Below are positions 56,075 through 64,000 of a stretch of DNA of 64,000 nt, piece by piece; within the stretch, counting starts at the first letter, position 1, and every line of letters starts with the position of its first letter. This DNA is from Cellulomonas sp. KRMCY2 (GTDB lineage Bacteria; Actinomycetota; Actinomycetes; Actinomycetales; Cellulomonadaceae): positions 3,410,001 through 3,474,000 of the forward strand of contig NZ_JAGF01000001.1 of the NCBI RefSeq assembly GCF_000526515.1, given 5' to 3'. Below the pieces are notes generated by a model. The model did not search any database, was not told the origin of the DNA, and saw only the letters and a program-made list of their open reading frames with translations. A program made the position numbers and the translations under genes.

Positions 56075-56560
56075 TCAGCCGAGCTGGTTGGTCCCGCTGT
56101 ACAGGTGCAGGACCGGCACCTTGAGCTCCTCGCGTGCCCGCGAGGCCCAGTCGGTGTGGAACGTGTCCTCGAGTGCGTGCGGCAGGGTCACGACGACGAT
56201 CTCGCGCACGTCCTTGTCGGCGACGGCTGCGCGGAGGGCGGGCAGCGGGTTGTCGGCGACGACCGCGCCGTCGGCCGTCAGACCGGCGGCGGTGAAGACG
56301 GCGACAGTCGCGGCGAGGTGCTCCTGGGCGTTGGCGTGTGCTCTGACCGGCTTGGGCTCACGACGCAGGACGGCATCGAGCGCCTCCCGGAGCTCGCCGA
56401 GACTCAGGTGGTCGATGAGCGAGACGAGCATGTTGTGCTGGGCGTCGGCCGGTACCAGCACGTGGTACCGGATGCCGTCGCCGTCGTGCAGGGCCGTGAT
56501 GTGCTCGACATCGACAGCCGTCAGGGTGGCCTCGGTCAGCACCAGGATGATCTCGCTCAC
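56075..56560 (-). CDS. Usp-like alpha/beta protein, unknown function
   Basis: 161 residues from GTG 56560. The order of strands (EIILVLTEA, IRYHVLVPAD, DGAVVADNPLPALRAAVADKDVREIVVVTLPHALED, LKVPVLHLYSG) resembles the universal-stress/HUP fold, but the ATP-binding G-2x-G-9x-G motif is not visible. Actinobacterial relatives are unnamed or misnamed. Convergent with the ATP-grasp gene, 9 bases apart; divergent from the SDR-like gene with back-to-back leaderless promoters. Confidence 0.75.
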   Translation of the reverse strand: MSEIILVLTEATLTAVDVEHITALHDGDGIRYHVLVPADAQHNMLVSLIDHLSLGELREALDAVLRREPKPVRAHANAQEHLAATVAVFTAAGLTADGAVVADNPLPALRAAVADKDVREIVVVTLPHALEDTFHTDWASRAREELKVPVLHLYSGTNQLG

Positions 56561-56566
56561 GGTGGC

Positions 56567-56572
56567 AGCCTA
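56567..56572 (-). promoter_or_regulatory. -10 element of leaderless Usp-like promoter
   Basis: On the minus strand TAGGCT (within GATAGGCT), six bases before GTG 56560. Confidence 0.6.
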
Positions 56573-56641
56573 TCCGGCGTCGGCCGTGCGGCGTACCGCC
56601 GTCCGGCGCGGTGCTCGTCGGGTGATCGGGCCGGTGCGTCC

Positions 56642-56647
56642 TAGCAT
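56642..56647 (+). promoter_or_regulatory. -10 element of leaderless SDR-like promoter
   Basis: TAGCAT, six bases before GTG 56654. Confidence 0.6.
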
Positions 56648-56653
56648 GGCGCG

Positions 56654-57460
56654 GTGCACCCCTACCCGGCCGGACCAGTCACCCCGCGTTGCGATCGGGT
56701 CGTCGTCGTACCCGGGGGGACCGGGGTCGTGGGCGGTGCGGTGGTCCGTGGCCTGTGTGCCGCCGGGGCTCGCGTGATCGTCCCGACCCGGACAGCGGTG
56801 AGCCCCGGCCACGCGTCGCGCGACGACGTCGGAGGCGTGAGCGCCGAGCGCGGTACGGACGCTGACGGCGGCGCCGGCCCGGGCGGACCGACGGGCGCCC
56901 TGCGGACGGTCACGGTGCGGACCTGGGAGGATCCCGTCGAGCTGCTCGCGGTCGCAGCCGAGCCGGGATGGGCGCCGGACGCCGTCGTGGCCGCGATCGG
57001 CGGCTGGTGGATCGGCACCGAGCTGATGGACCTGTCACCGTTGGTGTGGCGCGAGCTCGTCGAGAGCCACCTGACCGGTCACTTCCTGGTGGCCCGCGCC
57101 CTCGCACCGCTCATCGCCGGAACGCCCGACGCGGTGTACGTCGCCCTGAACGGTGCCGCTGCGCGTGAGCCGATGGCCCTGTCCGGCCCGGTATCCGTCG
57201 CCGGGGCCGGTCAGTCGATGCTCCTGGACGTCCTGCGCCGGGAGTCCATCGGACGGACGGTGCGCTTCCACGAGCTCCTCGTGCTGGCCGCCGTCGCGGG
57301 GGACGACCGCAACCTGACGCCGGTCGCCACTGTCGCGCCGGGTGCCGTCGCCGCGGCGGCGCTGGGCGTCCTGTGCGACCCGGCCGCGCCGCCGACCGTG
57401 CAGGTCGGCGCCACCGGCGACCTCGACGACCGACCCGACACCGGCGCCGGCCCCTCGTGA
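56654..57460 (+). CDS. SDR-family protein lacking the usual catalytic motif
   Basis: 268 residues. Rossmann start RVVVVPGGTGVVGGAVVRGLCAAGARVIVPTR (TGxxxGxG-like loop) and LVESHLTGHFLVARALAPL are short-chain-dehydrogenase features. The YxxxK pair expected after SLNGAAAREPMALSGPVSVAGAG is absent (Val-Ala-Gly-Ala-Gly stands there), so it is probably not a normal oxidoreductase. It may bind NAD(P)H as a sensor or have a different chemistry. Overlaps zapE by four bases (GTGA). Confidence 0.75.
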   Translation: MHPYPAGPVTPRCDRVVVVPGGTGVVGGAVVRGLCAAGARVIVPTRTAVSPGHASRDDVGGVSAERGTDADGGAGPGGPTGALRTVTVRTWEDPVELLAVAAEPGWAPDAVVAAIGGWWIGTELMDLSPLVWRELVESHLTGHFLVARALAPLIAGTPDAVYVALNGAAAREPMALSGPVSVAGAGQSMLLDVLRRESIGRTVRFHELLVLAAVAGDDRNLTPVATVAPGAVAAAALGVLCDPAAPPTVQVGATGDLDDRPDTGAGPS

Positions 57461-58491
57461 GCGAGCCGAGGAGCCTGACCTCGCGGCGGCCCCAGGTACC
57501 GCCGGCCGAGCTGCTCGCCGCGTTCGTGCCGCCCCGGCACTTCGCGGGGGCGACGTTCGAGACCTACCTGCCGGATCCTGTGCACCCCAGCCAGGCGGCC
57601 GCTCTCGAGGCCGTGCGTGCCGTCGGTGGACTCGTCGGGCCGACCGCCGGCGTGCCGTGGTGGCGCCGTGTGCGGCCCGGGACCCGGCCGCGGGTCGCCG
57701 TGTACCTGGACGGCGGGTTCGGGGTCGGCAAGACGCACCTGCTCGCTGCGCTCGCCCGTCACGTCGGGCCGGCGGACGCCTCGTTCGGGACGTTCGTCGA
57801 GTACACCCACCTGGTCGGGGCTCTGGGCTTCGCACCGACCGTCCGGGCGCTGTCGCACCGGCGGCTGGTCTGCATCGACGAGTTCGAGCTGGACGACCCC
57901 GGCGACACCGTCCTGATGTCCCGGCTGCTGCGGGAGCTCTCCGACGCGGGTGTCGCGCTGGCCGCGACCTCGAACACGCTGCCGGAGTCCCTCGGTCAGG
58001 GCAGGTTCGCGGCCGAGGACTTCCTGCGGGAGATCCAGGCGCTGGCCGCCCGCTTCGACGTGCTCCGGATCGACGGCCCCGACTACCGCCACCGCGGTGC
58101 TCCGCATCCCGAGCACGGCCTGGCCGACGACATCGTGCGGTCGGTGACCGCCGGTGAGCCGGGTGCGACCTGCGACGACTTCGGCGAGCTCCTCGCCCAC
58201 CTGCAGACGGTGCACCCGAGCCGATACGGCGCGCTGCTCGACGGGGTCGCGGCCGTGGGCGTGACCGGCGTCGTCCCGGTGGCCGACCAGGCCGACGCAC
58301 TGCGTCTCGTCGTGCTCGTCGACCGCGTGTACGAGCTCGACGTGCCGGTCCTGCTCGGTGGGACCGGCACCGAGGGCTTGTTCAGCGCGGCGATGCTGCG
58401 CGGCGGGTATCGCAAGAAGTACCTGCGTGCACTGTCCCGCCTCGGTGCCTTGATCGAGCAGGGCGGCATGCTGCCGGGGGCGTCGGGGTGA
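57457..58491 (+). CDS. zapE: Cell division protein ZapE (AFG1-like ATPase)
   Basis: 344 residues. AAA-type ATPase of the ZapE/AFG1 family; in E. coli ZapE associates with FtsZ rings under stress. Walker A DGGFGVGKTHLL (about 85-96), Walker B RLVCIDEFELDDPGD (about 140-154), sensor region ALAATSNTLPESLGQGRFAAEDFLREIQALAARFDVLRIDGPDYRHR, typical of the family, and the arginine-rich end GGYRKKYLRALSRLGAL. GTG 57457 overlaps the SDR-like stop. SepH is the second Z-ring-related gene in this window. Confidence 0.9.
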   Translation: MSEPRSLTSRRPQVPPAELLAAFVPPRHFAGATFETYLPDPVHPSQAAALEAVRAVGGLVGPTAGVPWWRRVRPGTRPRVAVYLDGGFGVGKTHLLAALARHVGPADASFGTFVEYTHLVGALGFAPTVRALSHRRLVCIDEFELDDPGDTVLMSRLLRELSDAGVALAATSNTLPESLGQGRFAAEDFLREIQALAARFDVLRIDGPDYRHRGAPHPEHGLADDIVRSVTAGEPGATCDDFGELLAHLQTVHPSRYGALLDGVAAVGVTGVVPVADQADALRLVVLVDRVYELDVPVLLGGTGTEGLFSAAMLRGGYRKKYLRALSRLGALIEQGGMLPGASG

Positions 58492-58504
58492 CCGACCTGC
58501 GGCC

Positions 58505-59371
58505 TCAGCTGCCTGCGCGGGAGGCGGCGAGTCGTCTCAGCTCGACCGCCGGGTCGAAGTCGGCGGCCGGCCACTGCGGCGCGATGCCCTCGAGCGCGTG
58601 CACGAGCAGCTCGGTGACGGCCGACCGGGCGTACCACTTGCGGTCCGCGGGAACGACGTACCAGGGCGCGACGTCCGTCGAGGTCCGGTCAAGGACGGCC
58701 TGGTAGGCCTCCTGGTACCGGGGCCACTTCGCGCGCGCGTCGATGTCGTCCGGGTTGTACTTCCAGTGCTTGTCGGGGCGTTCGATCCGCTCCTTGAGCC
58801 GCTTGGTCTGCTCCTCGAGCGAGACGACGAGCGCGACCTTGACCACCGGGGTCCCCGCGGCGACGATCTCGGCCTCGAAGGCGTTGATCTCGTCGTACCG
58901 CGGCTCCCAGACCGCCCGGGGCACGAGGTCCTCGACCCGGACCACGAGCACGTCCTCGTAGTGGGACCGGTCGAAGACCCCGAGGTACCCCGGTCGGGGG
59001 AGAGCGGCGCGGATCCGCCAGAGGTAGTGGTGCGCGAGCTCCTCCTCGGTCGGCACACCGAACGACCGCATGGCGACCCCTTGCGGGTCCACCTGGCCGA
59101 CGACGTGGCGCACGATGCCGCCCTTGCCGGCGGTGTCCATGCCCTGCAGGACGAGCAGCATCGAGCGCGTCCCGCCGGTACGGCCGCCCGCGAACAGTCG
59201 CTCCTGGAGCTCGGACAGCACGACGCCGCGCTTGGCCATCAGCCTGCGTCCCGTGGTCTTGTCCCCGTCGAAGCCGGGGGTCGAACCCCTGTCGAAGGCC
59301 GCGAGGTCGAAGCCGTGCCGCACGCGCAGCGCCTTGTGCGCGGGAGTGGTCCAGCCGTCGGTGGATGCCAA
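58505..59371 (-). CDS. ppk2: Polyphosphate kinase 2 family protein
   Basis: 288 residues from TTG 59371, supported by AGGAGG four bases upstream. Transfers phosphate between polyphosphate and nucleotides. Walker A LLVLQGMDTAGKGGIVRHV (about 72-90), lid and Walker B YLGVFDRSHYEDVLVVRVEDLV (about 129-150), KVALVVSLEEQTKRLKERIERPDKHWKYNPDDIDARAKW (about 177-215). The length and DTAGKGG core fit class I/III single-domain PPK2. Starts 37 bases after the treZ stop on the same strand; may supply nucleotides when glycogen/trehalose are used. Confidence 0.93.
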   Translation of the reverse strand: MASTDGWTTPAHKALRVRHGFDLAAFDRGSTPGFDGDKTTGRRLMAKRGVVLSELQERLFAGGRTGGTRSMLLVLQGMDTAGKGGIVRHVVGQVDPQGVAMRSFGVPTEEELAHHYLWRIRAALPRPGYLGVFDRSHYEDVLVVRVEDLVPRAVWEPRYDEINAFEAEIVAAGTPVVKVALVVSLEEQTKRLKERIERPDKHWKYNPDDIDARAKWPRYQEAYQAVLDRTSTDVAPWYVVPADRKWYARSAVTELLVHALEGIAPQWPAADFDPAVELRRLAASRAGS

Positions 59372-59408
59372 GGTTCCTCCTGGGTGCGCGGGCGGACGGT
59401 CCGGCCGG

Positions 59409-61289
59409 TCAGTCCGTGATCAGCCTAGGGCCGGGCCCGGTGCGCAGGACGGCGACCGAGCGTCCACCCAGGACCACGCTGCGGCCGTCGATCTCGAGCT
59501 CGTCCCAGGCTGCGAGGAGCTCGAGGGTCGCGCCGTCGTCGTGGGTGGCTCCGTGCTGAGTCAGGTCGACGCGCACGGGGTCGTCGCCCAGGGCGACGAC
59601 GATCGCGACGTCCGAGCGGTGCACCACGAGCCACCGCCCGTCCTCGTCGTGCTCGACGCGGGTCGCTGCGCGGTCCCCGGACGCGATCGACGGCTCCGTG
59701 CGGCGGAGCCCGATGAGGTCGCGGTACCAGGAGAGGAGCCGGGCGTGCTCGGGGCGGTCGGGCTCCGCCCAGTCGAGCCGGCTCGCGGCGACGGTGGCCG
59801 GAGCCTGCGGGTCGGGTACCCGGACGTCGTGACCGGCTGCGTCCGTCCAGCCGTGGCCCGCGAACTCCTCGGCGCGACCGCGGCGGATCCCCTCGACCAG
59901 CTCCGGCTCCGAGTGGTCCGTGAAGAACTGCCACGGGGTGCTCGCTCCCCACTCCTCACCCATGAAGATCATCGGGGTGAAGGCCGACGTCAGCACCAGG
60001 GCTGCGGCGATCGCCGCACCACCGGCGTCCGGCGGCGGGTAGGGCCGGTCGCCCAGGGCGCGGTTCCCGACCTGGTCGTGGTCGGAGACGAACGCGACGA
60101 ACTGATGACCGTCGACGCCTGCCGGAACCGGACGGCCCCACGCCTTCCCCCGGAACGTGGAGTGGCCGCCGTCGTGCACGAAGACCCGGGTCAGGGCCGT
60201 GTCCAGGGTCTCGAGGCTGCCGAAGTCGACGTAGTACCCCTGGCGCTCGCCGGTGAGCAGGGCGTGGACGGCGTGATGGACGTCGTCGGCCCACTGCGCC
60301 GTCATGCCCAGCCCGCCCTCGGCGGTCCGGGTGATGGTCCGGGCGTCGTTGAGGTCCGACTCGGCGATCAGGGACAGCGGCCGCCCCAGCTGCCTGCTCA
60401 GGTCCGCGACGGCGTCCGCGAGCTCGGCGAGCAGGTGCACAGGGGAGTCGTCGACCATGGCGTGCACGGCGTCGAGGCGCAGCGCGTCGAGGTGGAAGTC
60501 CCGCATCCAGCGCAGCGCGTTGTCCACGAGGAACCGACGGACCTCGTGGCTGTCGGGACCGTCGAGGTTGACCGCCCAGCCCCACTGGGTGTGGTGCAGG
60601 TCCGTGAAGTACGGCCCGAAGACCGCGAGGTAGTTGCCGGACGGCCCGAGGTGGTTGTAGACGACATCGAGGCACACCGCCAGACCGCGGCCGTGGGCGG
60701 CGTCGACGAAGCGTTGCAGGGCGGCCGGTCCACCGTACGGGTCGTGCACGGCGAAGAGCGCGACGCCGTCATACCCCCACCCGTGCACACCAGGGAAGGC
60801 TGCGACCGGCATGAGCTCGACGACGTCGACGCCGAGCTCCACGAGGTGGTCGAGACGCTCGATCGCGGCGTCGAGGGTGCCGGTCGGGGTGAAGGTGCCC
60901 AGGTGCAGCTCGTAGACGACGCTGCCCCGCACGTCCAGGCCGGTCCAGCCGGCATCGGACCACGCGTGGCCCGACGGGTCGAACGTCCGGCTCGGGCCGT
61001 GCACCCCGTGCGGCTGCCACGCGCTGCGCGGGTCCGGACGTGGCTCGCCGCCGTCGACGGCGAAGGCGTAGTCGGTCCCGTCGGGCAGGTCGACCGGGGA
61101 CGTCCACCAGCCGGCGGCGGTCCTGGTCATCGGATGGACCTGCGGCCCGTCGAGGAGGTCGGGCAGGTGCAGGTCGACCCGGGCTGCCGTCGGGGCCCAG
61201 ACGGACGGCGCCGCAGGAGTCGTCACTGCCGTTGGAGTCGTCACTGCCGTTGGAGTCGTCACAGAGGTCGGGCCGTCATCCGTTGGCAT
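59409..61289 (-). CDS. treZ: Malto-oligosyltrehalose trehalohydrolase
   Basis: 626 residues. Releases trehalose from maltooligosyltrehalose made by TreY. N-terminal carbohydrate-binding domain (SVWAPTAARVDLHLPD, WTSPVDLPDGTDYAFAVDGGEPRPDPRSAWQPHGVHGPS), then a GH13 barrel: VYELHLGTFTPTGTLDAAIERL, VVELMPVAAFPG, CLDVVYNHLGPSGNYL, catalytic nucleophile region LDALRLDAVHAM (about 258-269), acid Glu in LSLIAESDLND, and HDQVGNRALGDR. Residues about 9-27 contain a TTPTAV repeat from an 18-base tandem duplication (61216-61262). Overlaps treY by 14 bases. Confidence 0.94.
   Translation of the reverse strand: MPTDDGPTSVTTPTAVTTPTAVTTPAAPSVWAPTAARVDLHLPDLLDGPQVHPMTRTAAGWWTSPVDLPDGTDYAFAVDGGEPRPDPRSAWQPHGVHGPSRTFDPSGHAWSDAGWTGLDVRGSVVYELHLGTFTPTGTLDAAIERLDHLVELGVDVVELMPVAAFPGVHGWGYDGVALFAVHDPYGGPAALQRFVDAAHGRGLAVCLDVVYNHLGPSGNYLAVFGPYFTDLHHTQWGWAVNLDGPDSHEVRRFLVDNALRWMRDFHLDALRLDAVHAMVDDSPVHLLAELADAVADLSRQLGRPLSLIAESDLNDARTITRTAEGGLGMTAQWADDVHHAVHALLTGERQGYYVDFGSLETLDTALTRVFVHDGGHSTFRGKAWGRPVPAGVDGHQFVAFVSDHDQVGNRALGDRPYPPPDAGGAAIAAALVLTSAFTPMIFMGEEWGASTPWQFFTDHSEPELVEGIRRGRAEEFAGHGWTDAAGHDVRVPDPQAPATVAASRLDWAEPDRPEHARLLSWYRDLIGLRRTEPSIASGDRAATRVEHDEDGRWLVVHRSDVAIVVALGDDPVRVDLTQHGATHDDGATLELLAAWDELEIDGRSVVLGGRSVAVLRTGPGPRLITD
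61216..61262. repeat. 18-base tandem repeat inside treZ
   Basis: Two full units of GGAGTCGTCACTGCCGTT (61216-61233, 61234-61251) and a partial third; in frame it adds the repeat TTPTAV near the N-terminus of TreZ. Confidence 0.8.
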
Positions 61290-63816
61290 CGGGCTCAGCC
61301 TGCCCGTCGCGCACCAGGAGCGCCACCGGGAGATCGCCGAGCAGGTCCGCGAGCCGCACGACGCCGCCGGCGACGGTCCGTCCGGTCAGCTCGTCGCGCC
61401 ACGTGCCCTCGGGCAGCACGACGGTGTGCTCGCCCCAGCCGCCGAGTCGTTCGAGGGCCAGGGCGAGCCGGGTGGCGACGGTCACGGCACGCGGCCTACC
61501 CGCCTCGGTCCGGGCGAACACGATGGCGTTGCCGGACGAGCACGGCAGCGGGGTGTAGCCGGCGTCGGGACCGATGAAGGCGTCGGGGTGGTCCCGTCGG
61601 ACGCGCAGGCAGCGGGACACGACGAGGAGCTTCTCGTCGGCGAGGTCGCGCGGCGACTCCACCTCGAGCCGGTCGAGTGCTGCCGCAAGGCTTGCGAAGT
61701 CGACCGGGCGCCGGTTGTCCGGGTCGACGAGGGCGATCGCCGGGACCTCGGTGCCCTGGTAGACGTCGGCGACGCCGGGCAGCGTGAGCTGGACGAGCTT
61801 CGTGCCGAGGGTCGCCGCCCGGGTGCCGGCCGCGGTCCGGTCGAGCCATCCGGTGAACGCGTCGGCGACCGTGGGGTCCGTCAGGAGGTGCGCCGCGTAG
61901 CCGGTGACGGCCTGCTCGTACGCCTCGTCCGGTGCGGTCCAGGACGTGTGCGTCTTGGCCTCGCGCATCGCCTTGGTCAGGTAACCGCAGAGCCGATCGA
62001 GCGCGATCGGGCCGGTGGTCTGCCAGGTGCCGGCAAGCGTCTGCCACAGGATGTTCTCGGTCCGGCCGTCCAGCAGGCCGGGCCGTGCGTCGGCCGTCGC
62101 GGTGCGCAGGGCGCCCACGAGCTCCGACCACTCCGTCGGCAGCTCGGACAGGACACCGAGCCGGGCCCGGACGTCCTCGCTGCGCTTGGTGTCATGGGTG
62201 GACAGGCCGGTCATCGCGACCGGTGCGTGCTGCTGCGCGCGAGTGGCCCAGGCGTGCAGCTCCTCGGTGCTGATCGCGAAGCGTTCCGGTGCCCCGCCGA
62301 CCTCGCACAGGCTGATCAGGTGGCTCCAGCGGTAGAACGCGGTGTCCTCGACCCCCTTGGCCATCACCGCACCGCAGGTCTGCTGGAACCGGACGACCAG
62401 CTCGCCGCGACGGGCCTCCCGGGTTCGGCCGGCGGACCCGATCTCCTTGCCGAGGAGCATCTCGGCGAGCAGGTCGAGGCTCTCCAGGCGGTCCTCGTCG
62501 AGGTGGGACCGGGCCCGGGTGACGCACTCGGCGAACGCCGCCTGCACGTCCGGGTGCGCGGTCTCGCCCGGTACCACGTAGTACCGGTAGCGGTCCGCGG
62601 CGACCAGCAGCTCGACGAGGCAGTCGTACAGGGACCGCCAGGTGTGGTCGCGCAGGCGAACGTCGTCGCGGCAGATCTCCGCCGCCAGGTCGGCGAGGCG
62701 GTTGAGCTCTGCGTAGAGCGGGCCGCTGACGATCTCGCGCTTGGCCTCGTCGACCAGGCGGGGCAGGGCGTCGGCGGTGTCGCCGGTCAGCCGGTGCATG
62801 ACGGCGCCGAGCTCGGCGCCGCCGCCCGGGTCGACGAAGGTCGCGTGCACGCGCCACATCGCCTCGTACCCGGTGGTACCCGCCGTCGCCCAGTCCTCGG
62901 GCAGCTCCTCGGTGGGCGCCAGGATCTTCTCGACCACGACCCAGGCCTCATCGGTCGCCTGCGCGAGACGTTCGAGGTAGCCCTGCGGGTCGGCGAGCCC
63001 GTCCGGGTGGTCGATCCGCAAACCGTCGACGGTCCCGTCCGCCACGAGCGACGTGATGAGCTGGTGGGTCGCGTCGAAGACCAGCGGGTTCTCGACCCGG
63101 ACCGCGGCGAGCGAGCCGACGTCGAAGAAGCGGCGGTAGTTGAGCTCCTCGTTCGCGACCCGCCAGTACGCGAGGCGGTAGTGCTGACGGTCGACGAGCT
63201 CCGCGAGCGGGAGGTGCTCGGTGCCCGCGCGCACCGGGAAGACGGCGTCGTGGTAGCGCAGCACCGTCCGGGGCGTGCCGTCGCCGCCGGGGACGACGGT
63301 GTCCTGCACGGTCAGCTCGTTCGAGGCGAGCACCGCCCCGATCCGGCGCCCCAGCACCGGCATCAACAGGGCGCCGTCCCCGGCGGACCAGTCGACGTCG
63401 AACCAGGATGCGTACGGGGACTCCGGTCCCTCCGCGAGCACCGACCACAGGGCGCGGTTGTGCCAGACCGGGGTCGGTACTGCCATGTGGTTCGGCACGA
63501 TGTCGAGCACCAGGCCGAGCCCGGCCGCGTGGGCCGTACGGGCGAGCCGGTCGAGGCCGGCGCGGCCGCCGAGCACGGGGGAGACCTCGTCGTGGTCGAC
63601 GACGTCGTAGCCGTGGGTCGAGCCCGGGGCGGCGGTCAGCACGGGCGAGAGGTACACGTGCGTGACGCCGAGCCGGGCCAGGTAGCCGATCTGCTCGGCG
63701 GCGTCGTCGAAGGTCAGGTCCGCGCCGAGCTGCAGGCGGTAGGTCGAGACCGGAACCGGTCGGTCCACGGGCGGGCGGCGACGGGCCGGGCCCGGGCGGT
63801 CGGCGGTGATCGTCAT
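61276..63816 (-). CDS. treY: Malto-oligosyltrehalose synthase
   Basis: 846 residues. Rearranges the reducing-end alpha-1,4 bond of a maltodextrin to alpha-1,1. VSTYRLQLGADLTFDDAAEQIGYLARLGVTHVYLSPVLTAAPGSTHGYDVVDHDEVSPVLGG (about 23-84) is the classic TreY opening; LVLDIVPNHMAV, VDGLRIDHPDGLADPQGYLERL (nucleophile Asp), VVEKILAPTEELPEDWATAGTTGYE (acid Glu region), MTGLSTHDTKRSEDVRARL, and LTLPGVADVYQGTEVPAIALVDPDNRRPVDF follow. Starts 7 bases after the glgX stop without a separate ribosome site, so translation is coupled; overlaps treZ by 14 bases. Confidence 0.95.
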   Translation of the reverse strand: MTITADRPGPARRRPPVDRPVPVSTYRLQLGADLTFDDAAEQIGYLARLGVTHVYLSPVLTAAPGSTHGYDVVDHDEVSPVLGGRAGLDRLARTAHAAGLGLVLDIVPNHMAVPTPVWHNRALWSVLAEGPESPYASWFDVDWSAGDGALLMPVLGRRIGAVLASNELTVQDTVVPGGDGTPRTVLRYHDAVFPVRAGTEHLPLAELVDRQHYRLAYWRVANEELNYRRFFDVGSLAAVRVENPLVFDATHQLITSLVADGTVDGLRIDHPDGLADPQGYLERLAQATDEAWVVVEKILAPTEELPEDWATAGTTGYEAMWRVHATFVDPGGGAELGAVMHRLTGDTADALPRLVDEAKREIVSGPLYAELNRLADLAAEICRDDVRLRDHTWRSLYDCLVELLVAADRYRYYVVPGETAHPDVQAAFAECVTRARSHLDEDRLESLDLLAEMLLGKEIGSAGRTREARRGELVVRFQQTCGAVMAKGVEDTAFYRWSHLISLCEVGGAPERFAISTEELHAWATRAQQHAPVAMTGLSTHDTKRSEDVRARLGVLSELPTEWSELVGALRTATADARPGLLDGRTENILWQTLAGTWQTTGPIALDRLCGYLTKAMREAKTHTSWTAPDEAYEQAVTGYAAHLLTDPTVADAFTGWLDRTAAGTRAATLGTKLVQLTLPGVADVYQGTEVPAIALVDPDNRRPVDFASLAAALDRLEVESPRDLADEKLLVVSRCLRVRRDHPDAFIGPDAGYTPLPCSSGNAIVFARTEAGRPRAVTVATRLALALERLGGWGEHTVVLPEGTWRDELTGRTVAGGVVRLADLLGDLPVALLVRDGQAEPDANG

Positions 63817-63823
63817 CGGCAGC

Positions 63824-64000
63824 TCACGCGCCGACCGGCGGTCTGGTGAGCACGAGCGTGCTGCGGCCGGTGATCTCGAGCACGCTTCCCCCGATCAGCT
63901 CGGCCCCTGCTCCGAGCGTGTGGTCGGTGTCCACGACGCAGGTCCACACGTCGCCGAACTCGGCCGGCGGCAGCGTGAACGAGACCGGGTCCTTGTCGGC
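63824..64000 (-). CDS. glgX: Glycogen debranching protein GlgX, C-terminal end (partial)
   Basis: Last 58 residues, minus strand, entering from the right edge. They form the C-terminal all-beta domain of GlgX/isoamylase-type GH13 enzymes: SFTLPPAEFGDVWTCVVDT, GGSVLEITGRSTLVLTR. In actinobacteria glgX-treY-treZ form the TreYZ operon, and this order supports the call. The catalytic part is outside the window. Confidence 0.85.
   Translation of the reverse strand, partial: ADKDPVSFTLPPAEFGDVWTCVVDTDHTLGAGAELIGGSVLEITGRSTLVLTRPPVGA

Overview
The window is chromosomal DNA of a high-G+C actinobacterium (roughly 70 percent G+C by eye, GTG/ATG/TTG starts, strong third-position G/C). Gene content points to a Cellulomonas-like facultative anaerobe. 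The order sigA ... inositol monophosphatase - DUF4193 - DUF3093 - dut - DUF3710 - OB-fold - DUF3159 - two TrkA/RCK proteins - APC permease - TRAM methyltransferase ... dxs ... RNase D - DUF3000 is the actinobacterial core order I recall around Mycobacterium tuberculosis Rv2703-Rv2680. The additions here (pyruvate formate-lyase and its activase, a maltose-type ABC importer, trehalose/glycogen enzymes) fit a fermentative, glucan-storing relative. No tRNA, rRNA, CRISPR array, transposase or integrase was seen.

Layout. 1-3.2 kb: the 3' end of sigA, then a poorly conserved accessory patch (secreted protein, membrane-protein/HTH pair, relic of a DUF456 gene, coiled-coil protein). 3.2-6.3 kb: an NTF2-like lipoprotein-type protein, a repetitive DUF5671 membrane protein, a DUF456 protein that seems to start at ATC, and a DUF7455 zinc protein. 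6.3-12.4 kb: a second type IIA topoisomerase (parE, parC) around a GNAT gene. 12.4-19.9 kb: GNAT/acyl-CoA synthetase fusion, DUF5998, phosphodiesterase, thymidine kinase, sepH, inositol monophosphatase. 20.1-28.1 kb: the conserved dut block and a potassium module (two RCK proteins beside a KimA-like permease), then a TRAM methyltransferase. 28.1-34.8 kb: aconitase, a striking 4+4 inverted repeat array, DUF1801, GATase, NUDIX, guaB1. 34.8-41.6 kb: LacI regulator, sugar ABC importer, glycogen-debranching-type enzyme. 41.7-47.1 kb: dxs, pflB, pflA. 47.2-53.2 kb: beta-oxidation pair, RNase D, LuxR-type regulator, DUF3000. 53.3-58.5 kb: gnd, ATP-grasp ligase, Usp-like, SDR-like and zapE genes. 58.5-64.0 kb: PPK2, treZ, treY and the 3' end of glgX.

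Functional links. The LacI regulator has two matching pseudo-palindromic operators between itself and the debranching gene, tying maltooligosaccharide import to glucan hydrolysis; glgX-treY-treZ at the right edge turns debranched glucan into trehalose. pflB and pflA each carry a GTGA-N6-TCAC site upstream, suggesting a common CRP/FNR-family regulator. The RCK-RCK/permease arrangement suggests potassium uptake without a TrkH subunit nearby.

Two themes run through the window. First, at least sixteen genes have a TANNNT-like -10 hexamer ending 6-8 bases before the start codon with no Shine-Dalgarno, the signature of leaderless mRNAs; four such promoter pairs are back-to-back. Second, short tandem repeats of different period (10, 15, 16, 20, 27, 40 bp) occupy gene borders; the 20-bp family between aconitase and the DUF1801 gene, exactly symmetric about base 31200.5, is the most unusual structure seen.
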